A stretch of 27,043 bases of DNA from a virus. The position numbers were made by a program, and so were the translations under genes. Positions within the stretch are counted from its first letter, which is position 1; each line of letters opens with the position of its first letter. Where the stretch lies: the IMG/VR virus record IMGVR_UViG_3300042387_001562, positions 1 through 27,043 of that record. The stretch is one strand, 5' to 3'. Below are positions 8,081 to 15,252 of this stretch, piece after piece. The notes beneath the pieces were generated by a model, which did not search any database, had not been told where the DNA came from, and saw nothing but the letters and a program-made list of their open reading frames with translations.

Positions 8081-8683
8081 ATGAGACAAGTACTCATAGA
8101 AACAATCCCGTTTAGCATATCTCCTGTTCAATTAACAGAAGGTATGAGAGCTCCATCAGGTAATCCTATGGTAGAAGGGATATTAGCTACAGCCGAAATA
8201 AAAAACGGAAACGGCAGATACTATTCAAAGGATTTATGGGAACGTGAAATAGATAAATATCAAGAAATTGTTAAACAAAATAGAGCAACCGGTGAACTTG
8301 ATCACCCCGAATCTTCAATCATAAACCTAAAAAATGTATCCCACATCATCCGAGAATTATGGTGGAATGGAGATAAAGTATTAGGTAAAATAGAAATTCT
8401 CCCAACAACATCAGGTAACATCCTTAAAGCTTTAATCGACAACGGAGTTCAAGTTGGTGTTTCAAGTAGAGGAATGGGCTCGCTAAAACAAATGGGAGAA
8501 ACATTAGAAGTACAAGACGATTTTGAATTACTTTGTTGGGATTTCGTATCAACCCCATCCAACCCAGGATCATATATGCAATTAGTAAAAGAAGGTAAAG
8601 AAAATAACACCAACCCTTACTCTAAAGCAAACAGTATTCTTACAGATATTCTTTGCGCTAACGGAACTTGCCCTCTTTTTTAA
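8081..8683 (+). CDS. 21: Prohead core protease (T4 gp21-like, peptidase S77 type)
   Basis: A 200-residue serine protease that cleaves scaffold, core and capsid proteins during head maturation. TGELDHP carries the probable catalytic His75. GVSSRG at 126-131 carries the nucleophile, S128 or S129. IRELWWNGDKVLGKIEIL and WDFVSTPSNPGS match the herpes/T4 assemblin-type protease fold, with D154 in the latter. The frame stays open to an ATG at 8024, but that start would overlap the previous gene by 55 nt with an unlike basic/Cys leader. ATG 8081, 2 nt after the previous stop, is preferred. Two hairpins, the second a terminator, follow it, and the scaffold gene comes next. Confidence 0.93.
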   Translation: MRQVLIETIPFSISPVQLTEGMRAPSGNPMVEGILATAEIKNGNGRYYSKDLWEREIDKYQEIVKQNRATGELDHPESSIINLKNVSHIIRELWWNGDKVLGKIEILPTTSGNILKALIDNGVQVGVSSRGMGSLKQMGETLEVQDDFELLCWDFVSTPSNPGSYMQLVKEGKENNTNPYSKANSILTDILCANGTCPLF

Positions 8684-8699
8684 TACAACACGCACCCCC

Positions 8700-8718
8700 C
8701 TAAGGGTAGTCCCCTTAG
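8700..8718 (+). other. Hairpin after protease gene
   Basis: CTAAGGG (8700-8706) pairs with CCCTTAG (8712-8718) around a short loop. It has no T-run, so it is probably not a terminator itself. It sits just 5' of one and could protect the 3' end of the mRNA or act as a processing signal. Confidence 0.55.
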
Positions 8719-8721
8719 ACC

Positions 8722-8752
8722 AACCCTCCCCTAAAAAGGAGGGTTTCTTTTT
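8722..8752 (+). terminator. Rho-independent terminator after protease gene
   Basis: AACCCTCC (8722-8729) pairs with GGAGGGTT (8738-8745), followed by TCTTTTT. It closes the terminase-to-protease unit and separates it from the highly expressed scaffold and capsid genes. Confidence 0.85.
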
Positions 8753-8791
8753 GCGATTTTTATAAATTTTGATATATGTATCATTGATAAT

Positions 8792-8811
8792 ATACCATTT
8801 ATATATGGTAT
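8792..8811 (+). other. Hairpin in the scaffold gene leader
   Basis: ATACCAT (8792-8798) pairs perfectly with ATGGTAT (8805-8811) around a 6-nt loop. It lies in the 199-nt gap upstream of the scaffold gene. As DNA it could be an operator; as RNA it could stabilise the leader. A degenerate relative of the window's recurrent motif (ATATTTGTATAA, 8814-8825) follows. Confidence 0.5.
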
Positions 8812-8832
8812 CCATATTTGTATAATCCCTAT

Positions 8833-8854
8833 TACGATTCTATTAATAATCGTA
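8833..8854 (+). other. Second hairpin in the scaffold gene leader
   Basis: TACGATT (8833-8839) pairs with AATCGTA (8848-8854) around an 8-nt AT-rich loop. It lies about 20 nt before the Shine-Dalgarno-like GAGG of the scaffold gene. A 5' hairpin of this kind can stabilise an abundant mRNA; that role is inferred. Confidence 0.5.
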
Positions 8855-8873
8855 TTCCACAAACAAAAATTTT

Positions 8874-8877
8874 GAGG
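8874..8877 (+). promoter_or_regulatory. Shine-Dalgarno-like GAGG of the scaffold gene
   Basis: GAGG lies 5 nt before ATG 8883. It stands out because nearly all other starts in the window have only A/T-rich leaders. It supports the chosen start. Confidence 0.6.
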
Positions 8878-8882
8878 TAATT

Positions 8883-9962
8883 ATGGCAACAAACAGAGAT
8901 TTGCTAAAAGAAGCCATTGCCGATGCTAAAGCTGTTAAAGACGCAGCCATCGCCAATGCAAAAGTCGCTCTCGAAGAAGCCTTTACTCCATATCTAAAAG
9001 AAAAATTTGCAGCTAAATTAGCTGAAATTGAAGAAGAAGAAATGGAAGAAGGAATGGAGACTGAAGGTTATGAAAAAGATTCAATGGAAGAACGTTTAGG
9101 TACAATTAACGATCCAAGTGAAGAAGGTGTTGGAAACGCATTTAGTGCAGCCCCACACGGAAATCTTGAAGAAGAAGACGACACTATGGAAGAAGAATTA
9201 GATCTAGAAGCTCTTTTAAGAGAACTCGAAGAAGGTGATGAAGAAATGTATGAAGAGGAAATGACTGAAGCTAAAGACAAAGAAAAAATGGACGAAGCTG
9301 AGGATGAAATGGAAGACGAAATGGGAGAAGAAGAAGTTAGCCTTGAAGACATGACTGAAGACGAACTTAGAGAACTTATTGAAGATGTAATTGCCGGAAT
9401 GGTTGAAGCTGGTGAATTAGAAGCCGGTGAAGGCATGGAAGGTGAAGAAGGTGAAGAAGAAATGGAAAGTGAAGAAGAAGTTGACATCGAAGAATTAATG
9501 GCCGAAGTTAAAAAAGAAAAAATGAAATCAAAAGGCCGTGAAGAAATCGAAGAAGCTAAAAGAAAAACTAAAGAAGCTGAAATGAAGAAAGAAAAAGCTG
9601 AAAAAGAACTTAAAGAAGCTTACGATACTCTTGCTGAAATTCAAGCTAGTCTTCAAGAAGTAAAACTTTTAAACGCTAAACTTCTCTACACCAACAAAAT
9701 CTTCAGAGCTAAAAATTTGACCGAAAGTCAAAAAGTAAAAGTATTGGAATCATTTGACAAAGCTACAACTGTAAAAGAAACAAAACTTATTTATGAAACA
9801 TTAAGCCAAGGTTTAACCACTAAAAAGCCAGTTAATGAATCAGTAGTAAGAGGTTTAGCTTCTAAAGCTGTAGGATCAGTTGAAAATAAGAAACCAATCT
9901 TTGAAGTAGACAGCCAATTTGCGAGATGGCAAGTTCTCGCTGGAATTAAAACAAACAATTAA
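8883..9962 (+). CDS. 22: Prohead scaffold protein (T4 gp22-like)
   Basis: This 359-residue scaffold forms the inner core on which the capsid shell assembles and is then degraded by the protease. The N-terminus is helical and Ala/Lys-rich (MATNRDLLKEAIADAK). Residues about 48-215 are extremely rich in Glu, Asp and Met, and residues about 205-265 are a Lys/Glu coiled coil. The C-terminus (NKIFRAKNLTESQKVKVLES near residue 273) matches the conserved end of gp22-type scaffolds. Many [L/I]-x-E sites are available for cleavage. It lies directly before the capsid gene with a 14-nt gap. The Ser-rich antisense frame over the acidic part is a composition artefact. Confidence 0.9.
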   Translation: MATNRDLLKEAIADAKAVKDAAIANAKVALEEAFTPYLKEKFAAKLAEIEEEEMEEGMETEGYEKDSMEERLGTINDPSEEGVGNAFSAAPHGNLEEEDDTMEEELDLEALLRELEEGDEEMYEEEMTEAKDKEKMDEAEDEMEDEMGEEEVSLEDMTEDELRELIEDVIAGMVEAGELEAGEGMEGEEGEEEMESEEEVDIEELMAEVKKEKMKSKGREEIEEAKRKTKEAEMKKEKAEKELKEAYDTLAEIQASLQEVKLLNAKLLYTNKIFRAKNLTESQKVKVLESFDKATTVKETKLIYETLSQGLTTKKPVNESVVRGLASKAVGSVENKKPIFEVDSQFARWQVLAGIKTNN

Positions 9963-9976
9963 ACTAATATAAAACA

Positions 9977-11689
9977 ATGTCACAAGTACAACAATTATTA
10001 GAATCTGCAGCTTCCGGGTGGAAGAATATGCAGTCAGACGCAGCTAAATTAGCTGCTAAGTGGCATAAGACAGGTTTACTTGAAGGTCTTAGAAATGAGG
10101 CTGAAAGAAACAACATGTCTATGCTTTTAGAAAACCAAGCTAAACAGCTTGTAACCGAAACTTCTAACGTAGGTGGTGGAACCGGATACGGTGCTTTCTC
10201 AGTAGGACAAGGTGCAGAATGGGCGGGTATTGCTCTTCCATTAGTACGTAAAGTATTTGGCCAAATCGCGGCTAAAGAATTCGTTTCTGTACAGCCTATG
10301 AATTTACCTTCTGGTCTTGTATTCTATTTAGATTTCCAATATGGAACTTCTAAAAGACCATTTGAGGATGGTAAGTCACTTTATGGTAACACCGGTTCTA
10401 GATATCCATTCTCTACCGATCCTTCTAACGTAGGTACTAACTACGGTAACCAAGGTGGTTTATATGGTGCTGGTAAGTTTACCTATTCTACCAACCAATT
10501 CTCTGCTTCTGTACAGGTAACTTCTGGTTCTTCTGCTACAGCTAAAGTAGCTACTTGGGCTAATTTAAACTTTGATTCTGATTTCTCAGCTTCAGCCGCG
10601 GGTAGCAAAATTATTGCAGTTACAATCCCATCTGCTACTACAGCTTTATCTAACTTTGACCCAGATGCAGTTCGTGGATTTATAATAACCTCAGCTTCTG
10701 CTATTACTACATCTACCAATTTACCTCAGTTCACTACTTACGATTATACTGCTAATACTATTACATTCTATGTAACTGCTTCAGGTATTGGTGCTATATA
10801 TACCAACGGTACTGCTTCTGTAGTAGTAGATTATAACAAAGCTACTCAAATGAGTCCGTATAATGTAGGTGATTTTGAAGCTGGTAATGCATTCGCAGTT
10901 CCAAACGCTGAAAGTGCTACTCAAATTGAAATCCCTGAGATCAATATTAACATGAGATCAGAAGCCATTGTAGCTAAAACTAAAAAGTTAAAAGCTGTAT
11001 GGACACCTGAATTTGCTCAAGACTTAAATGCTTATCAGTCACTAGATGCTGAAGCTGAAGTAACCAATATCATGAGTGAATATATCTCTCTTGAAATGGA
11101 CCTTGAGATTCTTGATATGTTAATTGAAGATGCGGCCGCTGGTACTGAATACTGGTCAGCTCTTAATAACGAAGTTATTAATTCTGCAGGTACTGCGTTT
11201 ACAACTTCTACTAGTGGTTTCTACAACACCCAAGGCCAATGGTTCCAAACTCTTGGTACTAAGATGCAGAAACTTTCTAACAAAATTCACCAATTAACCC
11301 TAAGAGGTGGTGCTAACTGGTTAGTATGTTCTCCAACTGTAGCAACTATCCTTGAATCTATTCCTGGATTTGCTTCTAACAGTGATGGTAACGTTACTAA
11401 AATGGAATATGCATTTGGTGTACAGAAAGCTGGACAGTTAAACAGCAGATATACTGTTTATAAGAACCCATACATGACTGAAAACCTTATCTTAATGGGC
11501 TTCAGAGGTACTCAGTTCTTAGAGGCAGGTGCTGTATTTGCTCCTTACGTTCCGTTAATTATGACTCCTCTTATCTACGATCCTAACACTTTCGTACCAA
11601 GAAAAGGTCTATTGACTCGCTACGCTAAGAAGATGTTACGTCCCGAGTTTTATGGTAAGATCTATGTTAGTGGTTTAAATAGCCTCTAA
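9977..11689 (+). CDS. 23: Major capsid protein (T4 gp23-like)
   Basis: A 570-residue HK97-fold shell protein. The helical N-terminal region (residues 1-61: MSQVQQLLES, LLENQAKQLVTE) matches the propeptide removed in T4-type phages. The Gly-rich GGGTGYGAFSVGQGAEW and ALPLVRKVFGQIAAKEFVSV then match the start of mature gp23. Conserved C-terminal elements include GANWLVCSP, NSRYTVYKNPY and RYAKKMLRPEFYGKIYV. Residues about 165-290 are Ser/Thr/Ala-rich and probably form an insertion domain exposed on the capsid. Cleavage probably occurs after E52 (LLE) or E61 (VTE). Codon usage looks more C-rich and biased than in the neighbours, as expected for a highly expressed gene. A strong terminator follows. 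Confidence 0.96.
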   Translation: MSQVQQLLESAASGWKNMQSDAAKLAAKWHKTGLLEGLRNEAERNNMSMLLENQAKQLVTETSNVGGGTGYGAFSVGQGAEWAGIALPLVRKVFGQIAAKEFVSVQPMNLPSGLVFYLDFQYGTSKRPFEDGKSLYGNTGSRYPFSTDPSNVGTNYGNQGGLYGAGKFTYSTNQFSASVQVTSGSSATAKVATWANLNFDSDFSASAAGSKIIAVTIPSATTALSNFDPDAVRGFIITSASAITTSTNLPQFTTYDYTANTITFYVTASGIGAIYTNGTASVVVDYNKATQMSPYNVGDFEAGNAFAVPNAESATQIEIPEININMRSEAIVAKTKKLKAVWTPEFAQDLNAYQSLDAEAEVTNIMSEYISLEMDLEILDMLIEDAAAGTEYWSALNNEVINSAGTAFTTSTSGFYNTQGQWFQTLGTKMQKLSNKIHQLTLRGGANWLVCSPTVATILESIPGFASNSDGNVTKMEYAFGVQKAGQLNSRYTVYKNPYMTENLILMGFRGTQFLEAGAVFAPYVPLIMTPLIYDPNTFVPRKGLLTRYAKKMLRPEFYGKIYVSGLNSL

Positions 11690-11711
11690 TATAAACAAAC
11701 CATAAATGTTT

Positions 11712-11743
11712 AAGAGAGCCTTGCGAAAGCAAGGCTCTTTTTT
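11712..11743 (+). terminator. Strong rho-independent terminator after the capsid gene
   Basis: GAGCCTTGC (11716-11724) pairs with GCAAGGCTC (11729-11737) around a GAAA tetraloop and is followed by six Ts. Weaker A-T pairs can extend the stem on both sides. It isolates the capsid transcript. The recurrent ATATTTATAA motif begins at the very next base. Confidence 0.92.
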
Positions 11744-11753
11744 ATATTTATAA
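11744..11753 (+). promoter_or_regulatory. ATATTTATAA motif directly after capsid terminator
   Basis: The motif begins right after the terminator T-run and ends 4 nt before ATG 11758. Because a terminator immediately precedes it, the downstream gene needs a new promoter here, and this motif is the only candidate visible. That favours a promoter role and a leaderless or nearly leaderless transcript. Confidence 0.55.
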
Positions 11754-11757
11754 TAGT

Positions 11758-12030
11758 ATGATAGATATATTCAATGAAATACTTTGGCCCCAATTTATAA
11801 AAATTGAAAGCATAAGTAAGTTGCAACTACACGAACAAGTAGCAGCTTATCACCAATACACTCAAGATTTATCAATAGCAAGACAAAATTGGCTAAACTA
11901 TCAAAATAAAGGACCTTTAATTATACCCGAAAGATACCTAGCCCAAGAAGAATCTTTTATTAATGAAAACAAAGAAACAGATTATTATCTTATCTTGCAA
12001 GAAGACGGATCTAAAATTATAATTACATAA
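11758..12030 (+). CDS. Small protein of unknown function
   Basis: A 90-residue, mostly helical protein with aromatic and Gln-rich segments (ILWPQFIKIES, HEQVAAYHQYTQDL). No membrane segment, signal peptide or known motif is visible. It lies between the capsid terminator and the probable virion fibre gene, with 2 nt before the latter, so the two are probably translated from one mRNA. A virion-related role is suggested by position only. The start is set by the motif and terminator upstream; no in-frame alternative lies nearby. Confidence 0.65.
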   Translation: MIDIFNEILWPQFIKIESISKLQLHEQVAAYHQYTQDLSIARQNWLNYQNKGPLIIPERYLAQEESFINENKETDYYLILQEDGSKIIIT

Positions 12031-12032
12031 AC

Positions 12033-12692
12033 ATGCCAAACTTACCAATATCACAATTGCCCCAATCAGATGCGTTAACAGGCCCCGAATTATTTGCTAC
12101 TGTACAAGATGGAGTAACAAAATACACTACTTTAAATAATATATTTTATTCCCCTATCCCAGGAAATACTTATGGGCTTTTTAACCAAACAGGTTCTAGT
12201 ATCCCTGTAACAGGAAGTGGAAATTCAACTATAGTTTCAGGGAGTTTATTAGATGGGGGGATAGGTACTTTAACGGTTCCCCCTAATGGATTTTCTAAAG
12301 GAGATGCTTATAGTGCCGTGGCTTCTGGCTTTATAACTTGTGACAACAACCATGATTTTGAAATCCAAATTAAATCAGGAAATACAGTTTTAGTGGATAC
12401 TGGAATACTCGAATTAGCCCAATCAACAAATAAAGGATGGGTACTCGATATAAATTTCTCTATCCAAGAAATAGGCCCAGCAGGTACTGCCCAAATAACT
12501 ACCGCAGGGATATTCCACTATAGAACCAATTCAGGTGGAAATGTAGAAGGTGAAACTTTTAATTTTACTAATAGTTCTAGTTTTGACACTACAACATCCA
12601 ATACCTTAGATGTAGAAGCTGTGTGGGGCACTGATTCTCTTGTAACAGATTCAGTATATTCAAATGTTTTTACTCTAACAAAAACTTTTTAA
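12033..12692 (+). CDS. Probable virion fibre or decoration protein
   Basis: A 219-residue protein. Residues 1-36 (NLPISQLPQSDALTGPELF, then VQDGVTKYTTL) match the short N-terminal attachment element seen in phage head and tail fibres (I-S-x-L-P ... G-x-x-x-x-x-V-Q-D-G). The rest is rich in Gly, Ser, Thr and beta-type residues, with NGFSKGDAYSAV, HDFEIQIKSGNTVLVDTG and LDVEAVWGT. That pattern fits a trimeric jelly-roll head domain of the kind found on marine phage virions. It ends in FTLTKTF, a typical end of that domain. It may decorate the capsid, given its place near the capsid gene, or bind the host surface. Receptor and attachment site cannot be inferred. Confidence 0.7.
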   Translation: MPNLPISQLPQSDALTGPELFATVQDGVTKYTTLNNIFYSPIPGNTYGLFNQTGSSIPVTGSGNSTIVSGSLLDGGIGTLTVPPNGFSKGDAYSAVASGFITCDNNHDFEIQIKSGNTVLVDTGILELAQSTNKGWVLDINFSIQEIGPAGTAQITTAGIFHYRTNSGGNVEGETFNFTNSSSFDTTTSNTLDVEAVWGTDSLVTDSVYSNVFTLTKTF

Positions 12693-12713
12693 TTTTCAAC
12701 TTAAACTCTATTT

Positions 12714-13436
12714 ATGACTTCCCACTCCCACGAAGATGAAATATTCCAAGAAAAACGTAAACCTAAAAACCCTATAAAATTTAAATTAGAGCTAAATCAG
12801 GAACAGAAAGAAGCCAAATCTAAAATATTAGAAAATACAGTTACATTATTAGCAGGTTCTGCTGGTTCAGGTAAAACACTTTTAGCGTGTCAAATAGCAC
12901 TAGAAAAGCTATTTATGAAAGAAGTTGAAAAAATAATCATAACACGCCCCACAGTATCAAAAGAAGAAATTGGGTTTTTACCTGGTGATTTACGCGAGAA
13001 AATGGACCCTTGGGTACAACCCATATACCAAAACATGTACGCACTGTATGACCGAGTAAAAATAGAAAAACACATACAGGAAGGCGATATCGAGATAGTA
13101 CCGGTTAGTTTTATGCGGGGTCGTACATTCTTAGATTCAATTGTTATAGTAGACGAAGCTCAAAACGTTACCCACGAACAAATGGAAATGATTGTAACCC
13201 GTTTAGGTTTACGTTCTAAGATGATAATTTGTGGTGATGATAACCAAGTAGACTTAAAAAATAAACGCGATTCTGGGTTTAGATTTTTATACACGGCTGC
13301 TAAAAAAATTAAAAACTTAGCCGCAATATCACTTAAAACAAACCACAGAAACCCAATAGTAGAAGATTTAATAGCATACTATGAAGACGCATACGAAAGC
13401 GGAATTAGTTTAACAAACAGCGGTTCGAAAAGATAA
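12714..13436 (+). CDS. phoH: PhoH-like P-loop ATPase
   Basis: A 240-residue PhoH-family protein. Walker A is GSAGSGKT at 48-55 and Walker B is VIVDEAQN at 144-151. The family motifs TRPTVSKEEIGFLPGD (78-92) and GDDNQVDL, and the C-terminal TNHR element, are also present. PhoH is a helicase-like ATPase linked to RNA metabolism; despite the name, a phosphate role in phages is unproven. It is common in marine phages. Here it lies inside the structural gene cluster, between a fibre gene and neck genes, rather than in a metabolism region. The first 20 residues are charged and poorly conserved in type, so a slightly later start is possible, but ATG 12714 fits the spacing. Confidence 0.93.
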   Translation: MTSHSHEDEIFQEKRKPKNPIKFKLELNQEQKEAKSKILENTVTLLAGSAGSGKTLLACQIALEKLFMKEVEKIIITRPTVSKEEIGFLPGDLREKMDPWVQPIYQNMYALYDRVKIEKHIQEGDIEIVPVSFMRGRTFLDSIVIVDEAQNVTHEQMEMIVTRLGLRSKMIICGDDNQVDLKNKRDSGFRFLYTAAKKIKNLAAISLKTNHRNPIVEDLIAYYEDAYESGISLTNSGSKR

Positions 13437-13455
13437 AAGAAACATTAGATTTGCC

Positions 13456-13465
13456 ATATTTATAA
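13456..13465 (+). promoter_or_regulatory. ATATTTATAA motif upstream of neck gene
   Basis: The 10-mer ends 10 nt before ATG 13476 in the 39-nt gap after phoH. It would start transcription of the neck and tail-completion genes if it is a promoter. Confidence 0.5.
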
Positions 13466-13475
13466 TAAAAATTAG

Positions 13476-14696
13476 ATGGCAAATATCCCAATTTGGCCCG
13501 GCACCTCATCATTTGCCCAGGTCTCAGCTTCATATTATAATACTCCTTCAACAGGTAGCTCACCTACTCCATTTGGTTTTTATGATAACGATCCCGATTT
13601 TAAAAATGATGCCAACAAAGTAGCAAACTTTTGCGCCCGAAGATTAGGTTATCCTATTGAAAATGTTGAATTACAAGATTTAAACTTTTGGACTGCATTC
13701 GAAGAAGCAACCACAGTTTATGGTAATGAATTATATGCCTACCAAGTTAGAGAAAATATGCTTAACTTGGAAGGCTTACCTATCACTACTCCTACACTTA
13801 ATAATACTCAAATTACCCCAAATATGGGTAATATTATCCGCATTTCAGAACAATACGGAACTGAAGCTGGATCGGGGGGTAATGTAAATTGGTACAGTGG
13901 TTCTGTAATTTTAACAGGAAGTGTTCAAGAATACGATTTAAATCAATGGGCAGTTCAAAATGGCATTAGTGCAAGTAATTTAGAAGTTAAAAGAGTATAT
14001 TATCAAGGAGTACCCGCTTCTGCAACTTATTATTATGGGGGAGGGATAGGATTAGGAATAGGTGGAGGAGGATTTATGGGAGCTTTAGGTGGGGCACCAG
14101 GATTTGCGGGGTATGGGTATAATTATCTTGTAACCCCCTTATCTTATAATGTTGGCGCTATTCAAGAAGTTGAATTAGGACAAGATATTTTACTTTCAGC
14201 TTATAGCTTTGAAATACACAATAATAAACTTAGAATATTCCCCGTACCTTTAGAAGCAGATACAGGTACACACTATTGGTTTCAATATGTTTTAAAAAAT
14301 GAACGTTTATCAGATTCGTTAGCTTCAGGCAGCGGAAATACAGGAGCAGGACTTATAACAAATGTATCTAATGTACCTTTTGCTAATCCTGTATATGCCC
14401 AAATAAATTCAATAGGTAGAAGTTGGATATTTGAATATACTTTATCTTTATCTAAAGAAATGCTAGGATATGTTAGAAATAAATATTCTCAAATTCCTAT
14501 CCCAGGGGCTGAAGTTACATTAAATGGGGACTCATTATTAACATCAGCAACTGATACTAAAAATGCTTTAATTGAAAGATTAAGGGCATATTTTGATGAA
14601 ACTTCTAGAAAAAGTATGCTTGAAAGGCGTAAAGATGAAGCAGACTTTTCTAAACAAGAGTTGAATAACGTACCCATGACAATTTATATAGGATAA
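13476..14696 (+). CDS. 13: Neck / head-completion protein (gp13-like)
   Basis: A 406-residue protein resembling the gp13-type neck proteins of T4-like marine phages. The N-terminal helical domain contains FYDNDPDF, NFCARRLGYPIENVELQDL and FWTAFEEATTVYGNEL. A Gly/Tyr-rich low-complexity insert (YYYGGGIGLGIGGGGF, about residues 185-215) follows, then a C-terminal helical region with LSLSKEMLGYVRNKYSQIP. In T4, gp13 and gp14 seal the filled head and form the tail docking site. The gp14-like gene follows after 2 nt, which supports the call. The Gly insert makes it longer than T4 gp13 (309 aa). Confidence 0.75.
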   Translation: MANIPIWPGTSSFAQVSASYYNTPSTGSSPTPFGFYDNDPDFKNDANKVANFCARRLGYPIENVELQDLNFWTAFEEATTVYGNELYAYQVRENMLNLEGLPITTPTLNNTQITPNMGNIIRISEQYGTEAGSGGNVNWYSGSVILTGSVQEYDLNQWAVQNGISASNLEVKRVYYQGVPASATYYYGGGIGLGIGGGGFMGALGGAPGFAGYGYNYLVTPLSYNVGAIQEVELGQDILLSAYSFEIHNNKLRIFPVPLEADTGTHYWFQYVLKNERLSDSLASGSGNTGAGLITNVSNVPFANPVYAQINSIGRSWIFEYTLSLSKEMLGYVRNKYSQIPIPGAEVTLNGDSLLTSATDTKNALIERLRAYFDETSRKSMLERRKDEADFSKQELNNVPMTIYIG

Positions 14697-14698
14697 TT

Positions 14699-15250
14699 AT
14701 GGCTCTTTTTGGACAAGCACGCGACATTTCAATGTTTAGACACATTAACCGCGAGTTAATGGGGAACATTATATCCCAACAATGCGCATTTTATAAATTA
14801 AGATTAGATCAAACTAATTTTAATATGTATGGTGAAGCTGCAGAGCAAAAATATTATGATGGTCCTGTATTATTATATTGTTTAATAGACTTACCTGATC
14901 AAACCCAACCCACAGACGACATGGGTGTAACTTTTGATTGGCAGCCTGAATTTAGATTTTTAAGAGACGATTTATTAAATAAACTTCAAGATTTTAATCA
15001 GGATACAATATACGGTGCTAATCTAGTACCTCAAATAGGTGATATTATATTATATGAAACTGCTTATTATGAAGTACACACTACTAACGCTGCTCAATAT
15101 TTTGTAGGTAAAGATCCAGATTATCCAAATTCTCCCCAACCACAAGGATTTAACCCCGGTTTAGGCGAATTTGGTTATAATGTATCTATAATTTGTAAAA
15201 CCCACTATGTACCTGCTGATAAAGTTGGTATAACCTTTGAAAGAATGTAA
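14699..15250 (+). CDS. 14: Neck protein (gp14-like)
   Basis: A 183-residue partner of the gp13-like protein. The N-terminus FGQARDISMFRHINRELMGN and the later YGEAAEQKYYDGP, then WQPEFRFLRDDLL and PQIGDIILYETAYYEV, fit the gp14 type found in T4-like phages of marine bacteria. The protein should be part of the connector between portal and tail. It is shorter than T4 gp14 (256 aa). Tight spacing on both sides (2 nt each) places it in one operon with the gp13- and gp15-like genes. Confidence 0.72.
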   Translation: MALFGQARDISMFRHINRELMGNIISQQCAFYKLRLDQTNFNMYGEAAEQKYYDGPVLLYCLIDLPDQTQPTDDMGVTFDWQPEFRFLRDDLLNKLQDFNQDTIYGANLVPQIGDIILYETAYYEVHTTNAAQYFVGKDPDYPNSPQPQGFNPGLGEFGYNVSIICKTHYVPADKVGITFERM

Positions 15251-15252
15251 TT

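Noticed and set aside
7930-8131. Two reverse-strand 62-aa open frames
   Set aside because: Both overlap the end of the core-like gene and the start of the protease gene and show no features of real proteins.
9068-9487. Reverse-strand Ser-rich open frame (139 aa)
   Set aside because: It is the antisense of the Glu-rich scaffold gene; GAA/GAG codons read as TTC/CTC-type Ser/Leu runs. Low complexity and no plausible start context.
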